Part shown: in pieces, positions 1 to 6,283 of the stretch
Layout: each line of letters begins with the position of its first letter
Position numbering within the stretch: the first letter of the stretch is position 1
Assembly (NCBI GenBank): GCA_900554225.1
Contig: USGH01000134.1
Coordinates: 1-7,140 of the forward strand
Source: an uncultured Eubacteriales bacterium
GTDB taxonomy: Bacteria > Bacillota > Clostridia > Oscillospirales > CAG-272
Length of the DNA stretch: 7,140 nt
Direction of reading: 5' to 3'
The notes under the pieces: model-generated
What the model was told of the DNA's origin: nothing
Seen by the model: the letters and a program-made list of their open reading frames with translations, nothing else
The model's database searches: none
Position numbers and translations under genes: made by a program

Positions 1-1457
1 TTACCGAAGCCGCGAAATTGACCAGTGAGATTGAGACATTACAGGATTCATATGATAAAGCTTTTCTACAATTAGAAAGAACGATTGAAAAATACTATCT
101 TGATAATAAAGATAATAAAGACTTTGTAACAAGCGACAAAGAGATTAAAGATTTATACACTGCAGGTTTACTGGAAAAATATTATACAACGTATTCTTTT
201 TTGGACATTGTTATTAACAAGAGTAAGGTTGACTCCAAAATGTATATAGAGTATAAGGATACTGGAGTTTTCCTTGTTAGCGATATTACTGTATTACAGA
301 GTATAGAAGATATGTGCACTTCTCTTGATGACAAATATCAGCAAATCCAAAAAGCGAAATATAAACTATCTCTGATTTCAGATGGAACAGTAGATGACGT
401 ATATGACTACGCAATAACTCGTGAGGTTGAGCAAGCCAAGAAAGCCTACGACAATGCCAATACCGAATTGACTGAAGTCACCGCCGATTACGAAAAGGCG
501 AAGACGGAGTATGAATCGCTCCAGAAGCAGATGAACAGCACCGGGACCATCTCGGACAACAAGGTGCTGCTGGAGACCTTTACACGCGACCTCCAGTCCT
601 ATACCGACAAAAAGGACGCGGCGGACGAAATCCTCAAAGACATCGAGGAGGATCTTCAAGCCGCGCAGACTGAGAACAACAAGAAGCCGGCGGAGGTCGA
701 GGACGAGATCACCAAATTGCAGAACGACATTACCACGCTCGAAAAGCAGATGAAGATCGACTCCGCCACCGAAAGCAAGAATGATGTGGAGAGTAAGTAC
801 ACCCGCGAGGATCAGGTCAAGCAGATTGCGGATCTGAAAGAGAAAATCGAGAAGATCAAGGCAGCCCCCGAGGAAACGCTCGTCACCGCTCCCATCGCCG
901 GTAAGATCGTCTCCATCGACTATGTGCCGGGCAACTCCATCACCAGCGGTACGGAGGTCGCAAAGATCGAGGTCGCGGACAAGGGCTACATATGCGAGGT
1001 TTCCATGACCACCGATCAGGCGCGCAAGGTGCAGATCGGCGCGGAATGCTCCATCGTCAACTCGTGGTGGTTCAGCGACGTCAAGGCAAGCGTGTCCCAG
1101 ATCCGCAGCGATCCGCAGAGTCAGGGACAGAAGAAGATCGTCGTGATCACCGTAACGGGCGACGTATCCGAGGGACAGAGCCTCAACTTCTCCATCGGCG
1201 ACAAGAGCCAGTCCTACGAATCCGTCCTGCCGAAAACCGCGCTCCGTGAGGATAAGGAGGGCAAGTTCGTCCTTGTCGTGGAATCCAAGTCCACGCCGCT
1301 CGGTGTGCGCTATAAGGCGGTCCGCTACAATGTAGAGGTCGTCGCGTCCGACGATACCAAGTGCGCGGTATCCGGTCTCTACGGCAACGAATCCATCATC
1401 ACCACCTCCACCTCCCCGATCAGCGACGGACAGCAGGTTCGTCTGGCGGAGAAGTAA
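1..1457 (+). CDS. HlyD-family membrane fusion / efflux adaptor protein, 5' truncated
   Basis: The reading frame is open from the first complete codon at base 3 to the TAA at 1455-1457 (484 visible residues). The real start, with the expected N-terminal membrane anchor, lies upstream; the TTG at 18 is just an internal Leu. From about 420 to 865 the protein is a charged, heptad-rich coiled coil (many E, K, Q, A, L). A lipoyl-like half motif, TAPIAGKIVSI, begins near 885. Beta-barrel and membrane-proximal parts follow, with VLPKTAL near 1228 and a final GLYGNESIITT...DGQQV block that matches the usual C-terminus of HlyD/RND-type adaptors. In Gram-positives such proteins are anchored to the membrane outer face and work with MacB-type ABC exporters, which fits the MacB-like gene 18 bases downstream. 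Bases 45-420 are strikingly AT-rich and less coiled-coil-like. Family assignment is firm; the substrate is unknown. Confidence 0.88.
   Translation, partial: TEAAKLTSEIETLQDSYDKAFLQLERTIEKYYLDNKDNKDFVTSDKEIKDLYTAGLLEKYYTTYSFLDIVINKSKVDSKMYIEYKDTGVFLVSDITVLQSIEDMCTSLDDKYQQIQKAKYKLSLISDGTVDDVYDYAITREVEQAKKAYDNANTELTEVTADYEKAKTEYESLQKQMNSTGTISDNKVLLETFTRDLQSYTDKKDAADEILKDIEEDLQAAQTENNKKPAEVEDEITKLQNDITTLEKQMKIDSATESKNDVESKYTREDQVKQIADLKEKIEKIKAAPEETLVTAPIAGKIVSIDYVPGNSITSGTEVAKIEVADKGYICEVSMTTDQARKVQIGAECSIVNSWWFSDVKASVSQIRSDPQSQGQKKIVVITVTGDVSEGQSLNFSIGDKSQSYESVLPKTALREDKEGKFVLVVESKSTPLGVRYKAVRYNVEVVASDDTKCAVSGLYGNESIITTSTSPISDGQQVRLAEK
45..420 (+). other. AT-rich compositional island inside the HlyD-like gene
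   Basis: Hand counting by 60-base lines gives about 22-35% GC across 61-420, against 47% at 421-480, 52% at 481-540 and 60% at 541-600. Third codon positions are G or C in roughly a quarter of codons here, and in a large majority further downstream. The first 40 or so bases of the window look mixed, so the patch may have a left edge near 30-50 as well as a right edge near 420-440. The frame stays open throughout. The encoded stretch (YSFLDIVINKSKVDSKMYIEY and neighbours) is Tyr/Asn/Lys/Ile-rich and less heptad-like than what follows. Possible causes are gene mosaicism through recombination, or a chimeric assembly join. Confidence 0.75.
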
Positions 1458-1475
1458 GAGCCGGGAGAGACGGAC

Positions 1476-2597
1476 ATGAAAATGAAAATCTCCCGAAAAT
1501 GGATAACGGCGGCGGTGATCTGTGCGGCAGTGCTTGTGGTGTTCCTGGCGTTTGCCGGGATCTGCGAGATGATCTCGCGCGGTATGACGGCGGACATCCA
1601 GGAGTTGGACGCCGGAGCCCGCTGGACCAGCGACGGTTCGCCCTATGCCACGATCGCCCTGTATACCGATACGGCGACGGCATTCGACCGCAGCACCGTC
1701 GAGAAATACGCCTACGCCATCACAAACGCTCTGCTCACCGCGTCCATCGATTCCCCGGAGGGCGGCAGCATATGGACCTATTCGTACTACGGCGAGCAGT
1801 CCACAAGCGTCACCGGCCCCAAGGGCTCCTCCGCGGCGGAAATGCAGTTTGTCGGCGGCAGCTACTTCACGTTCCATCCGCTCCATTTCCTCTACGGCGC
1901 GCCGTTTTCCTACGATTCCACCTTGCCGGACGGTGTGGTGATCGACGAGGATCTGGCGTGGCGTGTGTTCGGTGCCATCGACGTGATTGGCATGGAGCTG
2001 ACCTGGAACGGCCGCTCGTTCACGGTCTGTGGCATCGTACAAAAGGAACGGGACACCGAGGCATACAAGAAGGCGTACGGCAGCACCGGGCGGATCTACA
2101 TGAGCTACTACGGCTACGAAATGGCGGGCGGCGATACCCAGTCGATCACGGCGTTTGAGGCGACAATCCCGAACGCGGTCAAATCCTTCGCGATCAACCT
2201 GTTCAAGGGTGCCGTTACCGTCAACGAGGACACGATGGTGGTATACGAAAACTCCGACCGCTACTCCTTTGCCAATCGCTTCAAGCGCATCAAAACGCTG
2301 CCGTATCAGGGTATGCGCACGGAGCGGATCATCTATCCGTATTACGAAAACGAGCTGTGCGTCCTCGATTTTGAAACCGGCATCTGGATGGTCGTCGAGG
2401 TCGTCATGCTCGGCATTGCCGCCGTCGGACTTCTCGGCGCGATCTTCTGCGTGACACAAAGCGGCTTCTCACCGTCCACGATCGTGAAAAACGGCTTCCA
2501 CAAGGCGGAGGACGCGTTCGACAGGAAACGTGAAGCGCGCTGGAAGAAGCAAAACAAAGGCAAAAATCTGCCGCCCGATCCGCTCGCAGGACTGTAG
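1476..2597 (+). CDS. MacB-like periplasmic-core-domain protein with two membrane segments (reduced ABC exporter permease)
   Basis: This 373-residue protein starts at ATG 1476, with a modest GGGAGAG site about 6 bases upstream, 18 bases after the adaptor stop. Residues about 9-31 form an N-terminal membrane segment. The middle carries the MacB periplasmic-core pattern: FVGGSYFTFHPLHFLYGAPF, then VVIDEDLAWRVFGAIDVIGM, then SFTVCGIVQKE. Residues about 302-326 form a second membrane segment, followed by a basic, probably cytoplasmic tail of about 45 residues ending in PPDPLAGL. A standard MacB/FtsX-type permease has four membrane segments, three of them after the core, so this protein is reduced. 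No ATPase domain is present. The adaptor next door suggests a tripartite-like export or mechanotransmission complex. It could be half of a split permease or a non-transporting relative. Confidence 0.75.
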   Translation: MKMKISRKWITAAVICAAVLVVFLAFAGICEMISRGMTADIQELDAGARWTSDGSPYATIALYTDTATAFDRSTVEKYAYAITNALLTASIDSPEGGSIWTYSYYGEQSTSVTGPKGSSAAEMQFVGGSYFTFHPLHFLYGAPFSYDSTLPDGVVIDEDLAWRVFGAIDVIGMELTWNGRSFTVCGIVQKERDTEAYKKAYGSTGRIYMSYYGYEMAGGDTQSITAFEATIPNAVKSFAINLFKGAVTVNEDTMVVYENSDRYSFANRFKRIKTLPYQGMRTERIIYPYYENELCVLDFETGIWMVVEVVMLGIAAVGLLGAIFCVTQSGFSPSTIVKNGFHKAEDAFDRKREARWKKQNKGKNLPPDPLAGL

Positions 2598-2722
2598 GAC
2601 ACGGATTTGCAGCGGGAACAGCAGGGGAATTTCACGTGTATAAGCGTATGCGCGGAACTTTCCTGCGTTTCCGTCGTCTAAGAGCATAGAAAGCAGACAG
2701 CACTCATAAGGAGGAAAATCCT
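2598..2722. other. Intergenic leader before the lipoprotein gene
   Basis: This 125-base gap separates the MacB-like gene from the lipoprotein gene. No convincing terminator is present: the best pairing, GCAGG near 2621 with CCTGC near 2662, is only 5 bp with a long loop and no T-tract. A TGTATAAG at 2637-2644 resembles a -10 box, but no good -35 box sits at the right distance, so a promoter here is only possible. The lipoprotein may be co-transcribed with the two genes upstream. Confidence 0.4.
2708..2714 (+). promoter_or_regulatory. Strong Shine-Dalgarno site of the propeller-SBP lipoprotein
   Basis: AAGGAGG lies 8 bases before the ATG at 2723. This is near-perfect complementarity to the 16S rRNA tail at an ideal distance. 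It fixes the start, which gives a complete lipoprotein signal peptide. Confidence 0.9.
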
Positions 2723-5284
2723 ATGCAAAAAAAGAAAATACTCTCTCTGGCACTGGCAGCCGCGGCGATCCTCGGATCCACCGGACTGGTCGGATGCGGG
2801 AAAAAGGATACCGGTCCGGTCTATTCCCGCCGCACCAACGTCTACAAAACGATAGAGCTGTCCGGCCCCGATAAGGCGCGGTGGATCGACCAGGCATTCT
2901 GCACCGGCGACGCGATGGTCATGGTCTACACGCAGTATATCGAAGCAAACGGCGGCGCTATAGACGCAAACGATCCCGCACCCTATGCAGACGATACAGC
3001 GGTGGCGGAAACGACAGCGGAAGAAGCGGATACGGAAACGACAGCGGAAGAAGCGGATACGGAAACGACAGCGGAAACGGATGCGGAAACACCGGCGGAA
3101 GCGGTCGATACAGAAACACCGGCGATCGAAGATCCGTCCATGGAACCGGATTACGCGACGACCACCAAAACCTGGCTGTATTCCGTCCGGCTCGACGGCT
3201 CCGGCTCCTCGGAGGTCGAACTGAATCTCAGCCTGGATAGGATGAACGGCGGCTACATAAACAAAATATTTGCAGGTCCGAATGGGAGCATCTATCTCGC
3301 TTACCAGAATTGGGTCAGCACGGACACCGATTCCTACACGCAGGTCACGCTCTACAGTGTTGATCTTGCCACCGGCAGCATCCAGGGCGATCCGATCGAC
3401 CTGACCGCCGCCATGGAATCCGCAGGCTTCAACAAGAGTGAAACCTACATAAACGCCATCGACTACAGTGGCAACGAACTGGTAGTGACCATCGACGGCA
3501 ACATCATTCTGTGCGATCTGAACGGGAATGTCCAGAACAAGTTTGAAACGGACGCCAGCTGGATCGACAATATGCTGTACGATGAGAACGAGATCTACTA
3601 CCGCACCTATGTGGACGGCAAGGGACAGCAGCTCTTTGCACTCGATAGAACGACCGGCAATGCGGAGAACATCACCACCGATACGCTGAACAACGCCATT
3701 TCAAACGGCGGCAGTATGATGGGCTATGCGGACGGCAAGTTTTACTTCAATTCCCAGACCGGCGTGACCACGTGGGAGCGCGCGACCGACACCGCGACGG
3801 AGATCCTCAACTACATCAACTCCGACATCGACCGCACCGTGGTGAACAATCTGTACCTCCTCCCGGACGGCAGATTTGCGTACTACGGCACCGACTACAG
3901 CGGCAGCAAAAATCAAACGCTGGTGGGCGTACTGGAGAAGATCCCGGATGAGCAGATGCAGGATGAGGTCATTCTCACGCTTGCCTGCACCTACACGGAC
4001 TATTACCTGCGCAAGCTCATCATCCGCTTCAACAAGCAGAACTCCGGCGTGCGTATCTCCGTGAAGGATTATTCCAGCTACAACAACGAGGACAACAACT
4101 ATGAGGGTGCGGCGACCCAGCTCAGCAACGACATCACCGTCGGCAACGTCCCGGATATTCTCGTGCTGGACTCCACTCTCCCGGTAGAAACCTACTATAA
4201 AAAAGGCGTGTTTGTCGATCTGTATCCGTACATCGACGGCGAGGAAAACGGCATCGACCGCTCGGATCTGATGGAGAATCTCCTGAAGGCATGCGAGCTC
4301 AACGGCAAGCTCTACTCCATCATCACCAGCTACTATTTCCAGACCCTTGTCGCAAAGTCCGATTTTGTCGGCACGGAATCCGGCTGGACACTCCGGGAAA
4401 TGCTTGACGCCATTGCAAAAATGCCCGACGGTATGGTGGCGTTCAGCTACGATTTCGACCGTTCGTCCTTACAGGATATGCTGCTCTCCGCCTGCATTGG
4501 CTCCTTTGTCAACTATGAGACGGGTGAGACCTCCTTCAACAGTCAGGATTTCATCGACCTGATCGAATTTCTGAAGTCCTGCCCGGAAAAGAGCATCCAG
4601 AACGAGTACTACGAAAACGTCGATTACGACAACTATGACGCACAGGCGGAGCAGGAGTGGTACAACGAGTACGAGATGCGCTTCTTCAAGAATAAAGCAC
4701 TGTTCTTGAATACCTACGTCAGCTCCTTCGATGCATTGACCTACACCATGCAGCAGTTTGGTGGCAACGCGACGCTCATTGGGTATCCGACCAATGATGA
4801 GGGCTCCAACGGCGCGGTGATCTACCCGAACATGGAGCTTGGCATCTGTGCAGCGTCCAAGAACGTGTCGAGTGCATGGCAGTTTATCCGTTATCTCCTG
4901 ACCGATGAACAGTATGCGAAGGACAATTACGCATTCACCATCTCGAAAAAGAATATGCAGTCCAAGCTTGACCAGGTGAACAAGGACGCAGAGGCAAACG
5001 GCGGCTACGAATGGACAGATGAGGATTGGCAGTGGTATGAGGAAAACTACAGCGAGGAATATGTGAACTACCTGAAGAGCTCCCGGATGCAGTATACGCC
5101 GGAGCTTGGACAGAAGGTCATGGACATCGCCAACGCCGCTACCACAGTCGTCCGCTATGACAAAAAGCTCACCGAGATCATCAACGAGGAGCTGAGCAGC
5201 TTCTACGGCGGTACCAAATCCGCGGCAGATACAGCAGCCATCATCGACAGCCGCGCGAAGATCTATATCTCCGAAAACAGCTGA
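2723..5284 (+). CDS. Lipoprotein: beta-propeller-like domain fused to ABC family-1 extracellular solute-binding domain
   Basis: The 853-residue product begins with a lipoprotein signal peptide: MQKKK, a hydrophobic core, then lipobox LVGC with Cys25 as the lipidation site. Residues about 45-405 show repeated beta-propeller-like units such as IYLAYQNWV...VTLYSVDLATGS, NIILCDLNGN, QLFALDRTTGN, KFYFNSQTG and LLPDGRFAYYG. Residues about 414-853 look like a family-1 (MalE/UgpB-type) binding protein: VILTLACTYTDYYLRKLIIRFN at the start, VGNVPDILVLD, ELNGKLYSI, SGWTLREMLDAI, NMELGICAASKNVSSAWQFI, and a terminal EELSSFYGGTKSAADTAAII. A plain family-1 binding protein is about 400-450 residues, so the extra half is the propeller. 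An acidic ETTAEEADT repeat sits in one propeller loop (residues 96-134). No importer permeases are in view; upstream are adaptor and MacB-like genes. The ligand is probably a carbohydrate or oligomer, by family only. It may act as a surface receptor or sensor. Confidence 0.85.
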   Translation: MQKKKILSLALAAAAILGSTGLVGCGKKDTGPVYSRRTNVYKTIELSGPDKARWIDQAFCTGDAMVMVYTQYIEANGGAIDANDPAPYADDTAVAETTAEEADTETTAEEADTETTAETDAETPAEAVDTETPAIEDPSMEPDYATTTKTWLYSVRLDGSGSSEVELNLSLDRMNGGYINKIFAGPNGSIYLAYQNWVSTDTDSYTQVTLYSVDLATGSIQGDPIDLTAAMESAGFNKSETYINAIDYSGNELVVTIDGNIILCDLNGNVQNKFETDASWIDNMLYDENEIYYRTYVDGKGQQLFALDRTTGNAENITTDTLNNAISNGGSMMGYADGKFYFNSQTGVTTWERATDTATEILNYINSDIDRTVVNNLYLLPDGRFAYYGTDYSGSKNQTLVGVLEKIPDEQMQDEVILTLACTYTDYYLRKLIIRFNKQNSGVRISVKDYSSYNNEDNNYEGAATQLSNDITVGNVPDILVLDSTLPVETYYKKGVFVDLYPYIDGEENGIDRSDLMENLLKACELNGKLYSIITSYYFQTLVAKSDFVGTESGWTLREMLDAIAKMPDGMVAFSYDFDRSSLQDMLLSACIGSFVNYETGETSFNSQDFIDLIEFLKSCPEKSIQNEYYENVDYDNYDAQAEQEWYNEYEMRFFKNKALFLNTYVSSFDALTYTMQQFGGNATLIGYPTNDEGSNGAVIYPNMELGICAASKNVSSAWQFIRYLLTDEQYAKDNYAFTISKKNMQSKLDQVNKDAEANGGYEWTDEDWQWYEENYSEEYVNYLKSSRMQYTPELGQKVMDIANAATTVVRYDKKLTEIINEELSSFYGGTKSAADTAAIIDSRAKIYISENS
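3008..3123 (+). repeat. In-frame 27-base tandem repeat encoding ETTAEEADT
   Basis: Two exact 27-base units (3008-3034 and 3035-3061) are followed by a partial third copy that is identical for 15 bases (3062-3076). Degenerate copies with ETPAE/DTETPA continue to about 3123. The unit length is a multiple of three, so copy-number changes keep the frame. The peptide is acidic, Thr-rich and probably disordered. Confidence 0.9.
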
Positions 5285-5314
5285 CCGACGAGTCAAACAC
5301 CACAATTAAAAACC

Positions 5315-5358
5315 GTGGGGAAACTTTTCACGAAAGAGAGGCTTCCCCACCTCATTTT
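5315..5358 (+). terminator. Rho-independent-like terminator after the lipoprotein gene
   Basis: GTGGGGAA (5315-5322) pairs perfectly with TTCCCCAC (5343-5350). A weaker inner stem forms from CTTTT and the AAAGAG side. The hairpin is followed by a short CTCATTTT tail and preceded by an A-run (AATTAAAAA), so it might also work on the opposite strand. It lies 30 bases after the TGA of the lipoprotein gene. The T-run is short, so efficiency is uncertain. Confidence 0.65.
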
Positions 5359-5393
5359 CCCCTCATATCATTCTGGATTGGAGACAACACGTC

Positions 5394-5999
5394 ATGCGCA
5401 AAGCCATCTGCAACAGCATCGCCGCGGGAATTTTCATCGGAATCGGCGGCAGCGTATTCTTAGCCATCGAAAATAAGATCGCAGGCGCGGTATTTTTTAC
5501 GGTAGCCCTGCTCTGCATCTGCCAGCTTGAGCTCTTGCTCTACACCGGGAAGATCGGATTTTTAGCGTTCGATCACAGCCAACCGGAGATCATCACCACC
5601 GCGGTCTGTCTTGCCGGGAACTGTATCGGCACGGGTCTGGCGGGTACGGCGATCCGATACTGTCGTCCGCAGGTGATCGCGCGCGCGGTCACAATGATGG
5701 AAGACAAGCTCGCCGTATCGTTCGGCAGGACATTCTTTACCGCACTGTTCTGCGGGATCCTCATGTATGCCGCTGTGCGCATTTACCGCGAAAGGCAGTC
5801 GCTCTCCGGCATCCTCTTCTGCGTCCCCGTGTTCATCCTCGCCGCCTTTGAACACTCTATCGCCGATATGTTCTACGCATGGACGGCTCTTGTCGGCGGC
5901 GGACGCACGGTCGTCATGCTTGCGGTTGTGGTTCTCGGGAATACCGTCGGCGGATTGCTGGTGCCGGTGCTCAAACGAATCGCCGGTGATAAGGCGTAA
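5394..5999 (+). CDS. Short formate/nitrite transporter (FNT) family membrane protein
   Basis: The 201-residue protein starts at ATG 5394 with GGAG ten bases upstream. Hydrophobic segments lie at about 7-25, 29-50, 66-85, 111-129, 138-152 and 172-193, matching the six-helix FNT fold (pentameric anion channels for formate, nitrite, hydrosulfide and similar ions). Family marks are AGIFIGIGG near the start, ELLLYTG after helix 2, FCGILMYAAV in helix 4, FEHSIADMFY with His154 (equivalent to the central pore histidine of FocA), and LGNTVGGLL in the last helix. It is shorter than FocA (about 280 residues), with shorter loops and termini, as in the compact Firmicutes branch. Hairpins flank it on both sides, suggesting a single-gene unit. 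Fermentative formate export would fit an anaerobe, but the ion cannot be told from sequence. Confidence 0.88.
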   Translation: MRKAICNSIAAGIFIGIGGSVFLAIENKIAGAVFFTVALLCICQLELLLYTGKIGFLAFDHSQPEIITTAVCLAGNCIGTGLAGTAIRYCRPQVIARAVTMMEDKLAVSFGRTFFTALFCGILMYAAVRIYRERQSLSGILFCVPVFILAAFEHSIADMFYAWTALVGGGRTVVMLAVVVLGNTVGGLLVPVLKRIAGDKA

Positions 6000-6101
6000 A
6001 TGGAGGCGAAACCAGAGAAACAGTAATAAAAATTCCATAATGCGCAGAGAATGTATTGCAAAACGACCGTATTCGACGCCGTCTTTCTGCGTCTCCCATG
6101 C

Positions 6102-6150
6102 CGCCGTTCATCCCTCTATGCCGGGAATGAACGGCGATATTTTAATATTT
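6102..6150 (+). terminator. Strong hairpin with T-rich tail, probable terminator of the FNT transcript
   Basis: CGCCGTTCAT (6102-6111) pairs perfectly with ATGAACGGCG (6127-6136). Inside it, CCC (6112-6114) pairs with GGG (6123-6125), leaving one bulged A and an 8-base loop. The tail ATATTTTAATATTT is U-rich but interrupted by A. It lies about 100 bases after the FNT stop, which is rather far, so it may instead insulate the downstream promoter or be a palindromic protein-binding site. Confidence 0.62.
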
Positions 6151-6205
6151 GGAAAATTTTATCGCAGAAAAGTGAAGAAAAATCAGAAATGTGCTGAAAA
6201 TCGAT

Positions 6206-6235
6206 TTGACAGTAGTGCAAACGGTATGCTATAAT
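6206..6235 (+). promoter_or_regulatory. Consensus sigma-A (sigma-70) promoter for the EEP gene
   Basis: A perfect -35 TTGACA (6206-6211) and perfect -10 TATAAT (6230-6235) are separated by 18 bases. A TG at 6227-6228 gives an extended -10 (TGCTATAAT). Upstream A-tracts at 6153-6156, 6168-6171, 6178-6182, 6187-6189 and 6197-6200 resemble an UP element or curved DNA. Transcription should start near 6242, leaving a leader of about 40 bases. Confidence 0.9.
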
Positions 6236-6272
6236 AGGAACATGGCAAAAATCACAAAAAATCCATTCTCAC

Positions 6273-6279
6273 AGGGAGG
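6273..6279 (+). promoter_or_regulatory. Shine-Dalgarno site deciding the EEP start
   Basis: AGGGAGG lies 4 bases before the ATG at 6284, a short but usable spacing. Earlier in-frame ATGs at 6191 and 6242 are ruled out or disfavoured, because the first is upstream of the promoter and the second sits at the predicted transcription start. Confidence 0.85.
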
Positions 6280-6283
6280 CAAT

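Larger units (their letters stand above)
6000..6283. other. Intergenic region between FNT and EEP genes
   Basis: This 284-base spacer contains no supported gene. From left to right it holds about 100 bases of unremarkable sequence, a strong hairpin with a T-rich tail (6102-6150), a run of A-tracts at roughly helical spacing (6153-6200), a consensus promoter (6206-6235) and an A-rich leader with the ribosome binding site of the next gene. Base composition drops sharply after 6137. Confidence 0.7.

Noticed and set aside
378..2459. Long open frame (693 codons) on the minus strand opposite the adaptor and MacB-like genes
   Set aside because: It is an antisense shadow of GC-rich coding sequence. 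Its translation is low in order, with many Arg/Asp/His runs and no recognisable domain, while both sense genes have clear family motifs. It ends near where the sequence turns AT-rich, as expected for a composition artefact.
2607..2644. TTGCAG and TATAAG as a promoter for the lipoprotein gene
   Set aside because: The boxes are 26 bases apart, too far for sigma-A, and no better -35 box lies at 16-19 bases from TATAAG.
3008..3123. CRISPR array
   Set aside because: The repeats are directly adjacent, in frame, without spacers, and inside a coding sequence; this is a coding tandem repeat.
4469..5305. Minus-strand open frame opposite the solute-binding domain
   Set aside because: It is a shadow of the lipoprotein gene, with no domain and no convincing ribosome binding site. 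The sense strand carries clear binding-protein motifs.
6043..6170. Possible alternative RNA pairings: CGCAGA (6043-6048) or CGCAGAAA (6163-6170) with TTTCTGCG (6084-6091), suggesting an attenuator or riboswitch
   Set aside because: A 6-8 bp match is expected by chance in a spacer of this size, no known riboswitch motif was recognised, and the promoter of the next gene lies downstream of these elements.
5767..6234. Plus-strand open frame overlapping the FNT 3' end and the spacer
   Set aside because: It overlaps the FNT gene out of frame, has Ser/Pro/Arg-rich shadow composition, and runs through the hairpin and promoter. No ribosome binding site was seen.
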